In this document: piece by piece, positions 21,615-31,213 of the stretch | How positions within the stretch are numbered: position 1 is the stretch's first letter | Layout of the letters: each line of letters opens with the position of its first letter | From: Hydrocarboniphaga daqingensis | Lineage (GTDB): Bacteria; Pseudomonadota; Gammaproteobacteria; Nevskiales; Nevskiaceae | Length of the DNA stretch: 64,000 nucleotides | Assembly: GCF_900129825.1 (NCBI RefSeq) | Contig: NZ_FQWZ01000001.1 | Location: 496,001-560,000, forward strand | Direction of reading: 5' to 3' | The notes under the pieces: generated by a model | The model's database searches: none | Seen by the model: the letters and a program-made list of their open reading frames with translations, nothing else | What the model was told of the DNA's origin: nothing | Translations under genes and position numbers: made by a program

Positions 21615-22568
21615 CTAGCGCCTCAGCGGCGGCAATTTGTCGAGGAAGTCGCGCAACTCGTCCGGCATCGCCGCCGACACGATCAGCTTGGGAAAGTCGG
21701 CGTCGGCCGCCAGCTGCAGGAAGTGCGAATGCAGAAACATTCGTTTGAGTCCGCGCTCGCGCAGCGGCTTGTGGACCTCGCGCTCGCCATACTTGCGGTC
21801 GCCAGCGACCGGATGGCCTAGCGCCAGCGAATGGACGCGGATCTGGTGCGTGCGGCCCGAGAAGATCTCGACCTCGCACAGCGTCGCGTCCTGATACCGG
21901 GCCTGAGGCGTAAACAGACTCTTCGACGGCTTGCCGTCTTCCTCGTCGAGCTCGACAAAGCCTTCGCCGCCGTCGGTCCGGGTCTTGATCAGCGCCGCAT
22001 CGACTTCCCGCGCCTCCCCCTTCCAGCGGCCGACCAACAGGGCGAAATAGCGCTTGTCGGACAGCCCATGCTGGAACGCCTTCTGGGCCCGAAGCAGCGC
22101 CGTGCGGCTTTTGGCCAACAGCAGGACGCCACTGGTATCGCGATCGAGCCGATGACATAACTCGATGAATTCATAGGACTCCCAGGCGCGGATGGCCTCG
22201 ATCACCCCATACGCCAAGCCGCTGCCGCCATGCGAGGCATAGCCGGCCGGCTTGTTCAGCGCCAGATAGTGCGCATCCTCGTGGACGATGCTGTCGCGCA
22301 GCCGCTGCAGCACTTCGTCGGGCGGACGGACCAGCTCGCCCTTTTCGGCGACGCGCACCGGCGGAATGCGGATCTCGTCGCCCTCTTCCAGCTTGCGCTC
22401 GGGCTTGGCGCGGCCGCCGTTGACGCGCACCTGCCCCGACCTCAGCAGCCGGTAGACATGCGACTTGGGGACCCCGGACAGCTGCTTGATCAGGAAATTG
22501 TCGATTCTTTGACCGCTGTCATGCGCGCCGGCACGGACATAGCGGACTTGCGGCTTGACTTGTGGCAA
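21615..22568 (-). CDS. rluC: 23S rRNA pseudouridine synthase RluC
   Basis: Makes pseudouridine at positions equivalent to 955, 2504 and 2580 of 23S rRNA. It has an N-terminal S4 domain (QRIDNFLIKQLSGVPKSHVYRLLRSGQVRVN) and the catalytic Asp in CHRLDRDTSG. The frame extends upstream to a GTG at 22712, but comparison with the known N-terminus favours the TTG at 22568, which has GGAG 10 nt upstream. This gives 317 aa. It is divergent from rne, a conserved pairing. Confidence 0.94.
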   Translation of the reverse strand: MPQVKPQVRYVRAGAHDSGQRIDNFLIKQLSGVPKSHVYRLLRSGQVRVNGGRAKPERKLEEGDEIRIPPVRVAEKGELVRPPDEVLQRLRDSIVHEDAHYLALNKPAGYASHGGSGLAYGVIEAIRAWESYEFIELCHRLDRDTSGVLLLAKSRTALLRAQKAFQHGLSDKRYFALLVGRWKGEAREVDAALIKTRTDGGEGFVELDEEDGKPSKSLFTPQARYQDATLCEVEIFSGRTHQIRVHSLALGHPVAGDRKYGEREVHKPLRERGLKRMFLHSHFLQLAADADFPKLIVSAAMPDELRDFLDKLPPLRR

Positions 22569-22888
22569 AATGTTGCAACTCCGTGCTTTATTGGCCGGAG
22601 CTTCTCGACCGGCGGCGGTATACCAACTGGACGCCAGCGAGACCTGAAGGATCGGGCCGCCGCGATGGCGAGCCGCAAGTCTAGCAGCGCCGCGACCGAT
22701 CCGGCCGGACACGATTCATTGTCGTCACTCACGCCTGCTCTCATGGAAGGAAGATCCTCCGGCGTAGCAGATCCCAATGTCAGCAGCACCGCTCCCGCAA
22801 CAGACGGGCACAAAGAACGCGCCGGAGAATCACGTGCGCCAGAAAAATACCCGACTCGCGGTCGAGCGCTTAATCCAAGACCGCCATA
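22569..22888. promoter_or_regulatory. 320-bp rluC/rne divergent region with rne leader
   Basis: No gene supported. In other gammaproteobacteria rne has a long structured 5' leader that RNase E itself cleaves to autoregulate; the same position and size here suggest a similar leader. I could not define a promoter or specific stem-loops with confidence by eye. Confidence 0.45.
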
Positions 22889-25800
22889 ATGAAAAGAATC
22901 CTGATCAATGCCACTCAGCGCGAAGAATTGCGCGTGGCCATCGTCGACGGGCAAAAACTATTTGACCTCGACATCGAGCTCGCCAGCCGCGAGCAGAAAA
23001 AATCCAATATCTACAAGGGCAAGATCACTCGGGTAGAACCGAGCCTCGAAGCCTGCTTCGTTGATTACGGCGCCGAGCGCCACGGCTTCCTGCCGCTCAA
23101 GGAGATTGCCAAGAGCTACTTCAAGCAGCCGTCGGGCAACATCCGCGAGCTGCTGTCGGAAGGCCAGGAACTGATCGTCCAGGTCGAGAAGGAAGAGCGC
23201 GGCAACAAGGGCGCGGCGCTGACCACATTCGTCAGCCTCGCCGGACGTTACCTGGTGCTGATGCCGAACAACCCCAAGGCGGGCGGCGTGTCGCGCCGCG
23301 CCGAAGGCGAAGACCGCGAAGAAGCCAAGCAGGCGCTGGAACAGCTGAAGATGCCCGACACGATGGGCGTCATCGTACGATCCAATGGAGTTGGCCGCAC
23401 GGCCGAAGAGCTGCAGTGGGACGCGGACTATCTGATCGAGATCTGGACCGCGATCGAGAAGGCGGCTGCCGAGCGCCACGGCGCGTTCCTGATCTACCAG
23501 GAAAACAACATCATCCTGCGCGCGCTGCGCGACTACCTGCGCCCCGACATCGGCGAAGTGGTGATCGACAACGCCGAGATCTACGAGCAGGCTCGTCAGC
23601 ACATGGAACATGTGATGCCGCAGAACCTGCCGCGGCTGAAGCTGTATGCCGACGACGTGCCGCTGTTCTCGCGCTATCAGATCGAATCACAGATCGAGCT
23701 GGCGCATGAGCGCACCGTGCGCCTGCCATCGGGCGGGTCGATCGTCATTGACCACGGCGAAGCGCTGACCGCGATCGACATCAACTCGGCCAAAGCCACC
23801 GGCGGCGGCAGCATTGAAGACACCGCGCTGAATACGAACCTGGAAGCGGCCGACGAGATCGCCCGCCAGCTCCGTCTGCGCGACTTGGGCGGCTTGGTCG
23901 TGATCGATTTCATCGACATGAACAGCACCAAGAACCAGAAGGAAGTCGAGCGCCGGCTGGAAAAAGCCTGCGAGATCGACCGCGCCCGCATCCAGCTCGG
24001 TCGGCTGTCGCGTTTCGGCCTGATGGAAATGTCGCGTCAGCGTCTGCGGCCCAGCCTCGGCGAGCACACGCAGATCACCTGCCCGCGCTGCGAAGGCCGT
24101 GGCCAGATCCGCAGCGTGGAGTCGCTGTCGTTGTCGATCCTGCGCCTGATCGAAGAAGAAGCGATGAAGGACCGCACCGGCCGCGTTATCGCCCAGGTGC
24201 CGGTCGATGTCGGCACGTTCCTGCTCAACGAAAAGCGCGCGATCGTGCGCGAGATCGAAGCGCGTTGCCGCGTGTCAATCTCGCTGATCCCGAACGCGAC
24301 GATGCACTCGCCGCACTACGAAATCCGTCGCGTCCGCGCCGATCATCTCCAACTCGAAGACAACGCGGCGCCCAGCCATCTGCTGGCGCGCAACCTCGAC
24401 GCCAAGGCGCTCGAAGACAGCGCAATGCCGCGCCCGCCGGCGCGTCCGGTCGAAGCCGCCGTCAAGCAGATCGTGCCATCAGCGCCGGCGCCGATGCCGA
24501 TCGCCGCCGCACCTGCGGCCGCGCCGGCTCCGGTGGCCGTCGCACAGCCGGTGTTCGTGCAGACCGAAAGTCTGTGGACGCGCATCCTGAAGCTGTTGGG
24601 CATCGGCCAGCCCAAAGCGGCACCCGTACAACCGAGCACGGCCACGCGCAGCCAGCAGCAGCCGCGCTCCGGCAGCAGCAGCCATTCGCAGCGGCGTGAT
24701 GACGGCCGCCGCAGCGGTAGCAGCAGTGGCAGCAGCCGGTCGCCAGACGGCCGTCGCGACAGCAGCAACGGCAGCCGCGGCCAGGATTCGCAGCGCCGTG
24801 ACGGCGGCAATGCCGGCACGCAGCAGGGCTCGCGCAGCAACAACCAGGGCAGCCAGACGCCGCGCACCTCGCAGCCGCAGACGCAGCAGCCGCGCCGTGA
24901 CGATCGTGGCACTCGCCCGCCGCAGCAACAGCCTGCTCAGCAGCAGCGCCCGGCCGCGGTCGCGGCCGGCGACAGCGACGCTGCAGCCAGCGCAACGTCC
25001 GCCGCGCGCTCGCAGAACCCTCAGCAGAATGCGCCACGCACCGGCGCACCCGGTGAAGAAGAACGCAGCGGCCGGAGCCGTCGTGGTCGTCGCGGCCGCA
25101 ACCGTGGCGAGCGGCGTCCGGCCGAGGAAGGCACCGAAGACGGCGTCAGCCGCAACGCGCTGCCGGCTGACCTGGCCGCCGCACTGACTCCGGCCGGGAT
25201 CGCGGCCGTCACTGTGACGCTGTCGCGGGACGGTGACGCCGCTGCCGCGCCGACGGCCGGCGGAGCCCCGTCGTTCATCCGCGTCGACTCCGCTGATGCA
25301 GGCAATGCCGACGGAGCCAGCGCTTCAACGGAAGCGGCACCCGCGGCGGCTCAAGCCTTCGCACCCGACGCGGTCCGCTACTCACGAGTCGAGTCCCGCT
25401 TTCCGGTGATCGAGCCGATGATCGATGCTGCCGTCGAGCCTGTCGGCGAACCGGCAAGCGCAGCGGCGATCGATCCGGTCGATGTGCCGGCAGGCGATGC
25501 GGTACCGGAGTCCACGGCTGCCGAGTCGAATCAGGAAGCCGCGTTCGCTCCGCCGGTTCCGGTCGAGACCACGGTCGCGGCCGATCCGGTTCCGCTGGCG
25601 GACACCAGCGTCCAGGTCGAAGCACCGCATACCGTCGCGACGGTCGCGGCTGACGAGCCTGTCGCCGCAGCTCAGGAACTCGCCACCGAATCGCCCATCG
25701 CCGTTGCGCCCGCTGCTGAGCCTGTGGTCGAGACGACGCCGGTGGCGGCCGATACGGTCGTCGAGCCCGCCGCTCCGGCGCAGGTCGAAATGACGCTCGA

Positions 25801-26086
25801 TGCGCCAACGGACGTTCGCCCGGCCGAGCCGCTGAGCGTGTCTGCGCTGGAGATGTCGTCGGAAGCCTTCCCCGCCGCTACGCCGCCGCCGGCTGAGGTC
25901 CAGCCCGAAGCCCGCGTCGCCGCCGTTGAGCCGGCGAGCGAGCCGGTCGTCGTGACCGTCTCGACCGATACGCCGGCCGCTAGCGCGACCGAGCACGACG
26001 CCAAGCCGGCGACGCCGCGCTTCATCCAGGTCGACGCGAGCCAGGACGCCGCCGAGCCGGTGCGCGAACCGAGCCGCGAAGGCTAG
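22889..26086 (+). CDS. rne: Ribonuclease E
   Basis: Essential endonuclease and scaffold of the RNA degradosome. The 1065 aa comprise a catalytic half with the S1 domain ([23 protein letters not shown]), the Mg-binding aspartates in [11 protein letters not shown] (about 295) and DFIDMN (about 340), and the Zn-link CPRC at 398-401. After about residue 525 comes a disordered tail: an Arg/Ser/Gln-rich block (600-760) with [14 protein letters not shown], likely RNA binding, then a long Ala/Glu/Pro/Val-rich acidic region. The tail is poorly conserved, so degradosome partners cannot be inferred. Confidence 0.97.
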   Translation: MKRILINATQREELRVAIVDGQKLFDLDIELASREQKKSNIYKGKITRVEPSLEACFVDYGAERHGFLPLKEIAKSYFKQPSGNIRELLSEGQELIVQVEKEERGNKGAALTTFVSLAGRYLVLMPNNPKAGGVSRRAEGEDREEAKQALEQLKMPDTMGVIVRSNGVGRTAEELQWDADYLIEIWTAIEKAAAERHGAFLIYQENNIILRALRDYLRPDIGEVVIDNAEIYEQARQHMEHVMPQNLPRLKLYADDVPLFSRYQIESQIELAHERTVRLPSGGSIVIDHGEALTAIDINSAKATGGGSIEDTALNTNLEAADEIARQLRLRDLGGLVVIDFIDMNSTKNQKEVERRLEKACEIDRARIQLGRLSRFGLMEMSRQRLRPSLGEHTQITCPRCEGRGQIRSVESLSLSILRLIEEEAMKDRTGRVIAQVPVDVGTFLLNEKRAIVREIEARCRVSISLIPNATMHSPHYEIRRVRADHLQLEDNAAPSHLLARNLDAKALEDSAMPRPPARPVEAAVKQIVPSAPAPMPIAAAPAAAPAPVAVAQPVFVQTESLWTRILKLLGIGQPKAAPVQPSTATRSQQQPRSGSSSHSQRRDDGRRSGSSSGSSRSPDGRRDSSNGSRGQDSQRRDGGNAGTQQGSRSNNQGSQTPRTSQPQTQQPRRDDRGTRPPQQQPAQQQRPAAVAAGDSDAAASATSAARSQNPQQNAPRTGAPGEEERSGRSRRGRRGRNRGERRPAEEGTEDGVSRNALPADLAAALTPAGIAAVTVTLSRDGDAAAAPTAGGAPSFIRVDSADAGNADGASASTEAAPAAAQAFAPDAVRYSRVESRFPVIEPMIDAAVEPVGEPASAAAIDPVDVPAGDAVPESTAAESNQEAAFAPPVPVETTVAADPVPLADTSVQVEAPHTVATVAADEPVAAAQELATESPIAVAPAAEPVVETTPVAADTVVEPAAPAQVEMTLDAPTDVRPAEPLSVSALEMSSEAFPAATPPPAEVQPEARVAAVEPASEPVVVTVSTDTPAASATEHDAKPATPRFIQVDASQDAAEPVREPSREG

Positions 26087-26102
26087 CCTGACGCCAGGCA
26101 GC

Positions 26103-26141
26103 AAAAAGCCCACCCCATCCGCTCGATGGGGTGGGCTTTTT
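26103..26141. terminator. Bidirectional terminator between rne and kdsB
   Basis: A perfect inverted repeat with 17-bp arms (26103-26119 and 26125-26141) and a 5-nt loop. The GC core is GCCCACCCCATC, flanked by A5 on the left and T5 on the right, so both strands read as stem plus U-tract. It closes the convergent rne and kdsB transcripts. Confidence 0.93.
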
Positions 26142-26150
26142 ATTGGGGCT

Positions 26151-26924
26151 TCAACGCCGGGCGAGCGCGGCGCGGACGAACTCCAGGTCTTCTTCGGTAT
26201 CGACGCCGCGCGGCGGCGGCGAGTCGGTGAAACCGAGCTTGATCCGCAGACCATTGGCCAGCGCGCGCAGCTGCTCGAGCGCTTCGCAGTCTTCGAGCGG
26301 CGCCGGCGGGAGCGAGCTGAACTCGCCGAGGCGACCCGCGCGATACGCGTAGAGACCGATATGGCGGAACGCCAGGCCCTCGGGCAACAAGGGCTTGTCG
26401 CGCGTGGCGCCGTCGCGGCGCCACGGGATCGGGGCACGCGAGAAGTACAGTGCATAGCCGCGGCGATCGGTGACGACCTTGACCACGTTCGGGTTCAGCC
26501 ATTCATCCAACGAATGCAGCGGGTGCGCCAGTGTGGCCAGATCCGCGATCGGATCATCGGCGAGCAACAGCGCCGCTTGACGCAGCAGCGCCGGCGGCAT
26601 CAAGGGCTCGTCACCCTGCAAATTGACCACGATCACGTCGTCCGCCCAGCCCTCGATTCGCGCAACCTCGTTGACGCGATCGGTACCGGAGTTATGGCTC
26701 GACGAGGTCATCCGGACCTCGCCGCCAAACCGCCTCACTGCCGTTGCCACCTGCTCGTCGTCGGTCGCGATCAGCACCTGATCGGCGCCGCTGGCGCAGG
26801 CGGCATCCCAGACATGCTGGATCACCGGGCGTCCATGCAGGTCGCGAAGGACCTTACCCGGCAGGCGCGTCGAACCGAGTCGACCGGGAATGACCACCTT
26901 GAACTTCAGATGAGGCGTGATCAT
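26151..26924 (-). CDS. kdsB: 3-deoxy-manno-octulosonate cytidylyltransferase
   Basis: Activates Kdo as CMP-Kdo for lipid A-core synthesis. The 257-aa protein starts [24 protein letters not shown], with the nucleotidyltransferase G-x-R-x(3)-R-x-P-G-K motif, and keeps VNLQGDEPLM and AHPLHSLDEWLNPNVVKVV. The ATG at 26924 overlaps the stop of the 59-aa YcaR-like gene by one base (TGATG), so the longer frame upstream is not used. Confidence 0.96.
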   Translation of the reverse strand: MITPHLKFKVVIPGRLGSTRLPGKVLRDLHGRPVIQHVWDAACASGADQVLIATDDEQVATAVRRFGGEVRMTSSSHNSGTDRVNEVARIEGWADDVIVVNLQGDEPLMPPALLRQAALLLADDPIADLATLAHPLHSLDEWLNPNVVKVVTDRRGYALYFSRAPIPWRRDGATRDKPLLPEGLAFRHIGLYAYRAGRLGEFSSLPPAPLEDCEALEQLRALANGLRIKLGFTDSPPPRGVDTEEDLEFVRAALARR

Positions 26925-27103
26925 CACTTCAACTCCTCGTCGGCCAGCGGGCGCGCTTCTTCTTCGAGCATCACCGGAATGCTGTCGCGGACCGGGTACG
27001 CGAGCCGCGAGGCGCGGCACCAGAGTTCCTGTACATCGGGGTGCCATTCCAGCGGTGCCTTGGTCACCGGGCAAACCAGAATGTCGAGCAGACGCTTATC
27101 CAT
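26924..27103 (-). CDS. ycaR: YcaR-like (Trm112 family) small protein, 59 aa
   Basis: Translating the minus strand gives a 59-aa protein starting [20 protein letters not shown] and ending [10 protein letters not shown]. It matches the UPF0434/YcaR family that sits between lpxK and kdsB in gammaproteobacteria, including the [18 protein letters not shown] end. The usual CPxC pair is reduced to CPVT, and one more Cys remains in ELWCR. Its function is unknown in bacteria; the family resembles Trm112, an activator of methyltransferases. It overlaps kdsB by one base. Confidence 0.92.
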   Translation of the reverse strand: MDKRLLDILVCPVTKAPLEWHPDVQELWCRASRLAYPVRDSIPVMLEEEARPLADEELK

Positions 27104-27122
27104 GCGGGTGAGCTTACCTTCG

Positions 27123-28136
27123 CTAAACGGAACGGGTTTCCGGCGTCATCGCCGGCTTCAACGCGAGCAGCGATTCTCGCATACGCTGTTCGTCGGCCGA
27201 TGACATCACCGCGTCAACCGGCACGTACCAGTGATCGCTGCCGGCAAAACGGCGGCATTTGACCGCGTCTTTTTCGGTCATCAGCACCGGCAGCACCTCA
27301 TCGAACGACAGGTCGGCGGCGCAGTAATGGTGATGATCGGCAAACGGATGAGGACGCAATTGCAAGCCGGCGGCTTCGAGAGACGTAAAGAAGCGCTGCG
27401 GATGTCCGATGCCGGCGACCGCGTGCACGGCGCTGCCAGCGAACGTCGCCAGCGGCCGGCGACGTTGCGGATCGGCAACCGATACCGCGTCGCCCAGCCG
27501 CAAGTCGAAGCGCAGCGCGTTCGGCGCGGCATCGAAGCCGGCGCCGTTGACGACGACATGGTCGACTTCGAGCAAGCGCGATGGCGCCTCACGCAGCGGT
27601 CCGGCCGGCAACAGCGCGCCATTGCCCAAACCGCGCGCGCCGTCGACGATGCAAAACTCACGCTGTCGCGGCAGGCGGTAGTGCTGCAGCCCATCGTCGG
27701 ACACCAGCACGTCGACGCCGTCCATCCCGATCAACAGACGCGCCGCCGCGATCCGATCCGGCGCGACGGCCACCGACACACCGGTACGCTGGGCGATCAA
27801 TAAGGGTTCGTCACCGCATAACACTGGATCCGTATATGGAAAAACACGCAACGGATAGTGCGCAGCGCGACCACCGTAGCCGCGCGAAATCAATCCTGGC
27901 TTGAACCCGAGATCACGCAGCAGGCCGATCAGGTGAATCGCAAACGGCGTCTTGCCGGTGCCGCCGATGCTGATATTGCCGATGATGATCACCGGTACCG
28001 GCAATGAGGCTTGAGCAGCGATCAAGCGTCGGCGACGCGCACGACTGATCGCGCCATACAGCGATGCCAGCGGCCGCAGCACCAGCGGCGGCGACGTGCC
28101 ACGCGCATACCAACGCTGCTGCAGCCACTGCTTCAC
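27123..28136 (-). CDS. lpxK: Tetraacyldisaccharide 4'-kinase
   Basis: Phosphorylates the 4' position of the lipid A disaccharide at the inner membrane. The 337-aa protein has the P-loop [10 protein letters not shown], the RGYGG motif and the DDGLQHY motif. The start codon is GTG (28136), 12 bp after the msbA stop, and 19 bp separate it from the YcaR-like gene. Confidence 0.95.
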   Translation of the reverse strand: MKQWLQQRWYARGTSPPLVLRPLASLYGAISRARRRRLIAAQASLPVPVIIIGNISIGGTGKTPFAIHLIGLLRDLGFKPGLISRGYGGRAAHYPLRVFPYTDPVLCGDEPLLIAQRTGVSVAVAPDRIAAARLLIGMDGVDVLVSDDGLQHYRLPRQREFCIVDGARGLGNGALLPAGPLREAPSRLLEVDHVVVNGAGFDAAPNALRFDLRLGDAVSVADPQRRRPLATFAGSAVHAVAGIGHPQRFFTSLEAAGLQLRPHPFADHHHYCAADLSFDEVLPVLMTEKDAVKCRRFAGSDHWYVPVDAVMSSADEQRMRESLLALKPAMTPETRSV

Positions 28137-28148
28137 GGACGCAGCGCG

Positions 28149-29948
28149 TCAGCTAGTGACGTCATCGAACTGCATCCGATACAGCGATGCATACAAGCCG
28201 CCGCGTTCCAGCAGTTCTTCGTGGCGGCCCTGCTCGACCGCGCGGCCGTCCTGCATTACCACGATGCGATCGGCGCGCTGCACCGTCGACAGCCGGTGCG
28301 CGATTACCAGCGTCGTGCGGCCGGCGACAAGGCGATCCAGTGCCGCCTGGATCAAGCGCTCCGACTCGGTATCCAGCGCCGACGTGGCTTCGTCAAGAAT
28401 CAAGATCGGTGCGTTTTTAAGTAGCGCGCGTGCAATTGCCAAACGTTGCCGTTGACCACCCGACAGCGTGGTGCCGTTCTGGCCGATCATCGTATCCAGG
28501 CCTTGCGGCAGCTTCTGGATGAACTCCCAGGCATTGGCTGCCTGGGCCGCCGCGATCAGCTCGGCTTGACTGGGCAGCGTGTCCAGACCGTACGCAATGT
28601 TCTCGGCGACGCTGGCATTGAACAAGCGGACTTGCTGATCGACCAACGCGATCTGCGAGCGCAAGGCCTTGACCGGATAATCGCGCAGGTCGTGACCGTC
28701 GATCATCACGGCGCCACCATCGACGTCATAGAAGCGCGGAATCAGCGCCAGCAACGTCGATTTGCCTGAGCCCGAGCGTCCGACGAAGGCCACCGTTTCG
28801 CCCGGCTGTATCGTCACCGACACGCCGCGCAGCGCGTCGGGCAGATCATCGCGATAGCGGAAACGCACGTCACGAAACTCGATGGCGCCACGGGCGCGGC
28901 CCAACGGACGGTCGCCACCCAAGGGTTCGGGTGGCTCGGCCATCAGCTTGAAGATATCGGCCGCAGCGGCGATGCCACGTTGAACGCGCTCGTTGACGTT
29001 GCCGAGGCTGCGCATCGGGTTCATCAGCGCCAACATGCTGCCGACAAACGATACGAACGTGCCAGGTGTGATCTCGTGCAGACGCTCGGGCTGGGTGGCA
29101 AAGAACACGATGCCGGCCACGGCCCAAGCGGCGATGAACTGAATCGTCGCCTCGCTACCGCCACGGGTGGCGACGATCTTCAGCGCCAGCGAGCGCGCTC
29201 GGTCGTTGACGATGTTGAACGCCCGCGCCTCGTACTCCTGAGCACCATGAATCTTGACGATGCGCTGGCCGGACACACTTTCTTCGGCGGTCTGCGCCAC
29301 CTGCCCCATGTTGTCCTGGATGCGCTTGGACACCTTGCGGAAGCGCTTGCTGACGTAGCGGACGATGCCGGCGATCAGCGGCGCGACGATCATGCAGAAC
29401 GCCGCCAGCTGCCAGTTGAGCCAGAACAGCCATGCGATCAGGCCGATCACGGTCAATCCATCCTTGATCACCGTGGTCAACGCATTGCTGGCCGCTTCGG
29501 CGACTTGCTCGACGTGATACGTCAGCCGCGCCACCAGCTGCGCCGGGCTGATGCGATCGTAGAAGCGCACCGGCATCCGCAGCATGTGCTCGAACAATTC
29601 GCCTCGCAGCTGCTTGACGACGCTGCGCGCGATCCACGACATGCCGTAGCCGGAGGTAAAGCCCGCGATGCCACGTACGACGAACAGGCCGACGATCGCC
29701 CACGGCAGCCAGCGAATCGTCTGCGGGTCAGGCGCGACGAAGGTCTCATCGAGCAGCGGCCGCATCAGGCTCATGAAGCCAACCTCGGTGGCGGCTTGCA
29801 GCGCCATGCCGATCGCGGCCAACGCGAAAATCTTCCAGTGGCCGGCCGTGTAGGACAACAGTCGCCGGTACACCGCCCAGGGGCGCATCTCGGCCGATGC
29901 GGCGCTGGGATCGTGGGGGGCAGAATCGGGTGTGATGGGGTCTGACAT
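28149..29948 (-). CDS. msbA: Lipid A export ABC transporter MsbA
   Basis: Homodimeric flippase that moves lipid A-core across the inner membrane. The 599-aa half-transporter has six N-terminal membrane helices (about 35-320) and a C-terminal ATPase with Walker A GRSGSGKST, signature LSGGQRQRLAIARA and Walker B ILILDEATSALD. The ATG at 29948 is preferred to an earlier start at 29984. It leads msbA-lpxK-ycaR-kdsB and lies 55 bp after the HupE-like gene. Confidence 0.96.
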   Translation of the reverse strand: MSDPITPDSAPHDPSAASAEMRPWAVYRRLLSYTAGHWKIFALAAIGMALQAATEVGFMSLMRPLLDETFVAPDPQTIRWLPWAIVGLFVVRGIAGFTSGYGMSWIARSVVKQLRGELFEHMLRMPVRFYDRISPAQLVARLTYHVEQVAEAASNALTTVIKDGLTVIGLIAWLFWLNWQLAAFCMIVAPLIAGIVRYVSKRFRKVSKRIQDNMGQVAQTAEESVSGQRIVKIHGAQEYEARAFNIVNDRARSLALKIVATRGGSEATIQFIAAWAVAGIVFFATQPERLHEITPGTFVSFVGSMLALMNPMRSLGNVNERVQRGIAAAADIFKLMAEPPEPLGGDRPLGRARGAIEFRDVRFRYRDDLPDALRGVSVTIQPGETVAFVGRSGSGKSTLLALIPRFYDVDGGAVMIDGHDLRDYPVKALRSQIALVDQQVRLFNASVAENIAYGLDTLPSQAELIAAAQAANAWEFIQKLPQGLDTMIGQNGTTLSGGQRQRLAIARALLKNAPILILDEATSALDTESERLIQAALDRLVAGRTTLVIAHRLSTVQRADRIVVMQDGRAVEQGRHEELLERGGLYASLYRMQFDDVTS

Positions 29949-30003
29949 TCCCGCGATGTTAGCGGTTTGCAGCCCGAGCCTCACCGTCGAGGCGGCTGCG
30001 CGT

Positions 30004-31209
30004 CTAGCCCGCCACGCGCAGCACCGTCCAAGCTCCGGCGATCAGCGCGATCACGGTCGACGCCGGAATCACGATCGCGCGGCGCCAGGCCGGCCGCGAG
30101 CGCCACCACCCGGTCAGCAGCCATGCCGCCGCGACCACCGCGACCTGCCCGGCTTCGACGCCGAGATTGAAGCACAGCACGGCGGCGACGAAGTTGGATC
30201 GTGGCAAGCCCAATTCGATCAAAGCGGCTGCAAAACCCAAGCCGTGCAGCAGGCCGAAGCCGAATACGATCGGCAATCGCGCACGACGCTTCGGCGCTGC
30301 ACGCAGATTGTCGACGGCAACCCAGACGATCGACACGGCGATCAGAGGCTCGACCCAAGCGGGCGAGAAGCGCACCCAAGCGGCGGCGGCCATCAGCAAA
30401 CTCAGCGAATGCGCGACCGTGAACACGCTGATCAGCAGCAACAAGCGGCGCCAGGTCGGCGCACCGAAGTACAGCCCGAGCACGAACAACACATGGTCCC
30501 AACCCAGCGGCACAATATGGGTCCAGCCGAAGTGGACGTACTGCAGGAGTGACATGGGATCAGCACCCGCGTCGCCGACTGCATCGGCATCGAACGTCGG
30601 CCTGAAAGTGGCCGCGGGCTGGGAGGCGCCGGGCGCATACAGCGTGAATTGCGGACTCATTTGCCCTGCGACCAGCCAGCGCGTCATCCGGCGTGCGCGA
30701 TCCGCGTTCTGCATCGTCAGCGCGATCGGCTCTTCGAAAGCAAAAGCCGGGTCGAAACGCATCTTCAGCGCAACGGTGTCGACGGAGGGGACTCGCCCCT
30801 CCAGCACGACATGCGTCATCGGCCAGTTCAGCGGATCGAGAAACTGGGCTTCGGACAACGTCGGCAGTTGGACGCTGAGAACCCTTAGCGGCAGCGGCGT
30901 ACCGATCACGTTGGCGTCATCGGCTGACGGCAGACCGTACAGCTGCATCGCTTCTGCCATGCGTTGCCAATGGGGCTGCAGCGCGGGTGCACCTAGCGGG
31001 TCAGCGACACGGCTCCAGGCGTAATACGTCGCGCCGCTGCCAGCGGTGCGCATCAAGTCCAAAGACATCGTGACCCGCACCTGGCCTTGGTCATCAAGGT
31101 TGACGTCGACGCGGGTCATGTTCAGCAGATGCGCCTGCGCCGGCATCGCCGCCATCAGCTGCAGTAGCAGACATGCCGCGCCCCACCACCACTTGCCACG
31201 ATGGCTCAT
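30004..31209 (-). CDS. HupE/UreJ_2-family membrane protein
   Basis: A 401-aa protein with a signal peptide ending near AQA, a soluble periplasmic domain of about 200 aa, and a C-terminal half with about six membrane helices starting at the family motif HFGWTHIVPLGWDHVLFVLGL. Its His/Trp/Asp residues recall HupE/UreJ proteins, some of which are tied to nickel handling; the role of this subfamily is not known. ATG 31209 lies 4 bp after the adenine-deaminase-like gene, indicating coupling. Calling it a transporter would be inference. Confidence 0.85.
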   Translation of the reverse strand: MSHRGKWWWGAACLLLQLMAAMPAQAHLLNMTRVDVNLDDQGQVRVTMSLDLMRTAGSGATYYAWSRVADPLGAPALQPHWQRMAEAMQLYGLPSADDANVIGTPLPLRVLSVQLPTLSEAQFLDPLNWPMTHVVLEGRVPSVDTVALKMRFDPAFAFEEPIALTMQNADRARRMTRWLVAGQMSPQFTLYAPGASQPAATFRPTFDADAVGDAGADPMSLLQYVHFGWTHIVPLGWDHVLFVLGLYFGAPTWRRLLLLISVFTVAHSLSLLMAAAAWVRFSPAWVEPLIAVSIVWVAVDNLRAAPKRRARLPIVFGFGLLHGLGFAAALIELGLPRSNFVAAVLCFNLGVEAGQVAVVAAAWLLTGWWRSRPAWRRAIVIPASTVIALIAGAWTVLRVAG

Positions 31210-31213
31210 CGTG

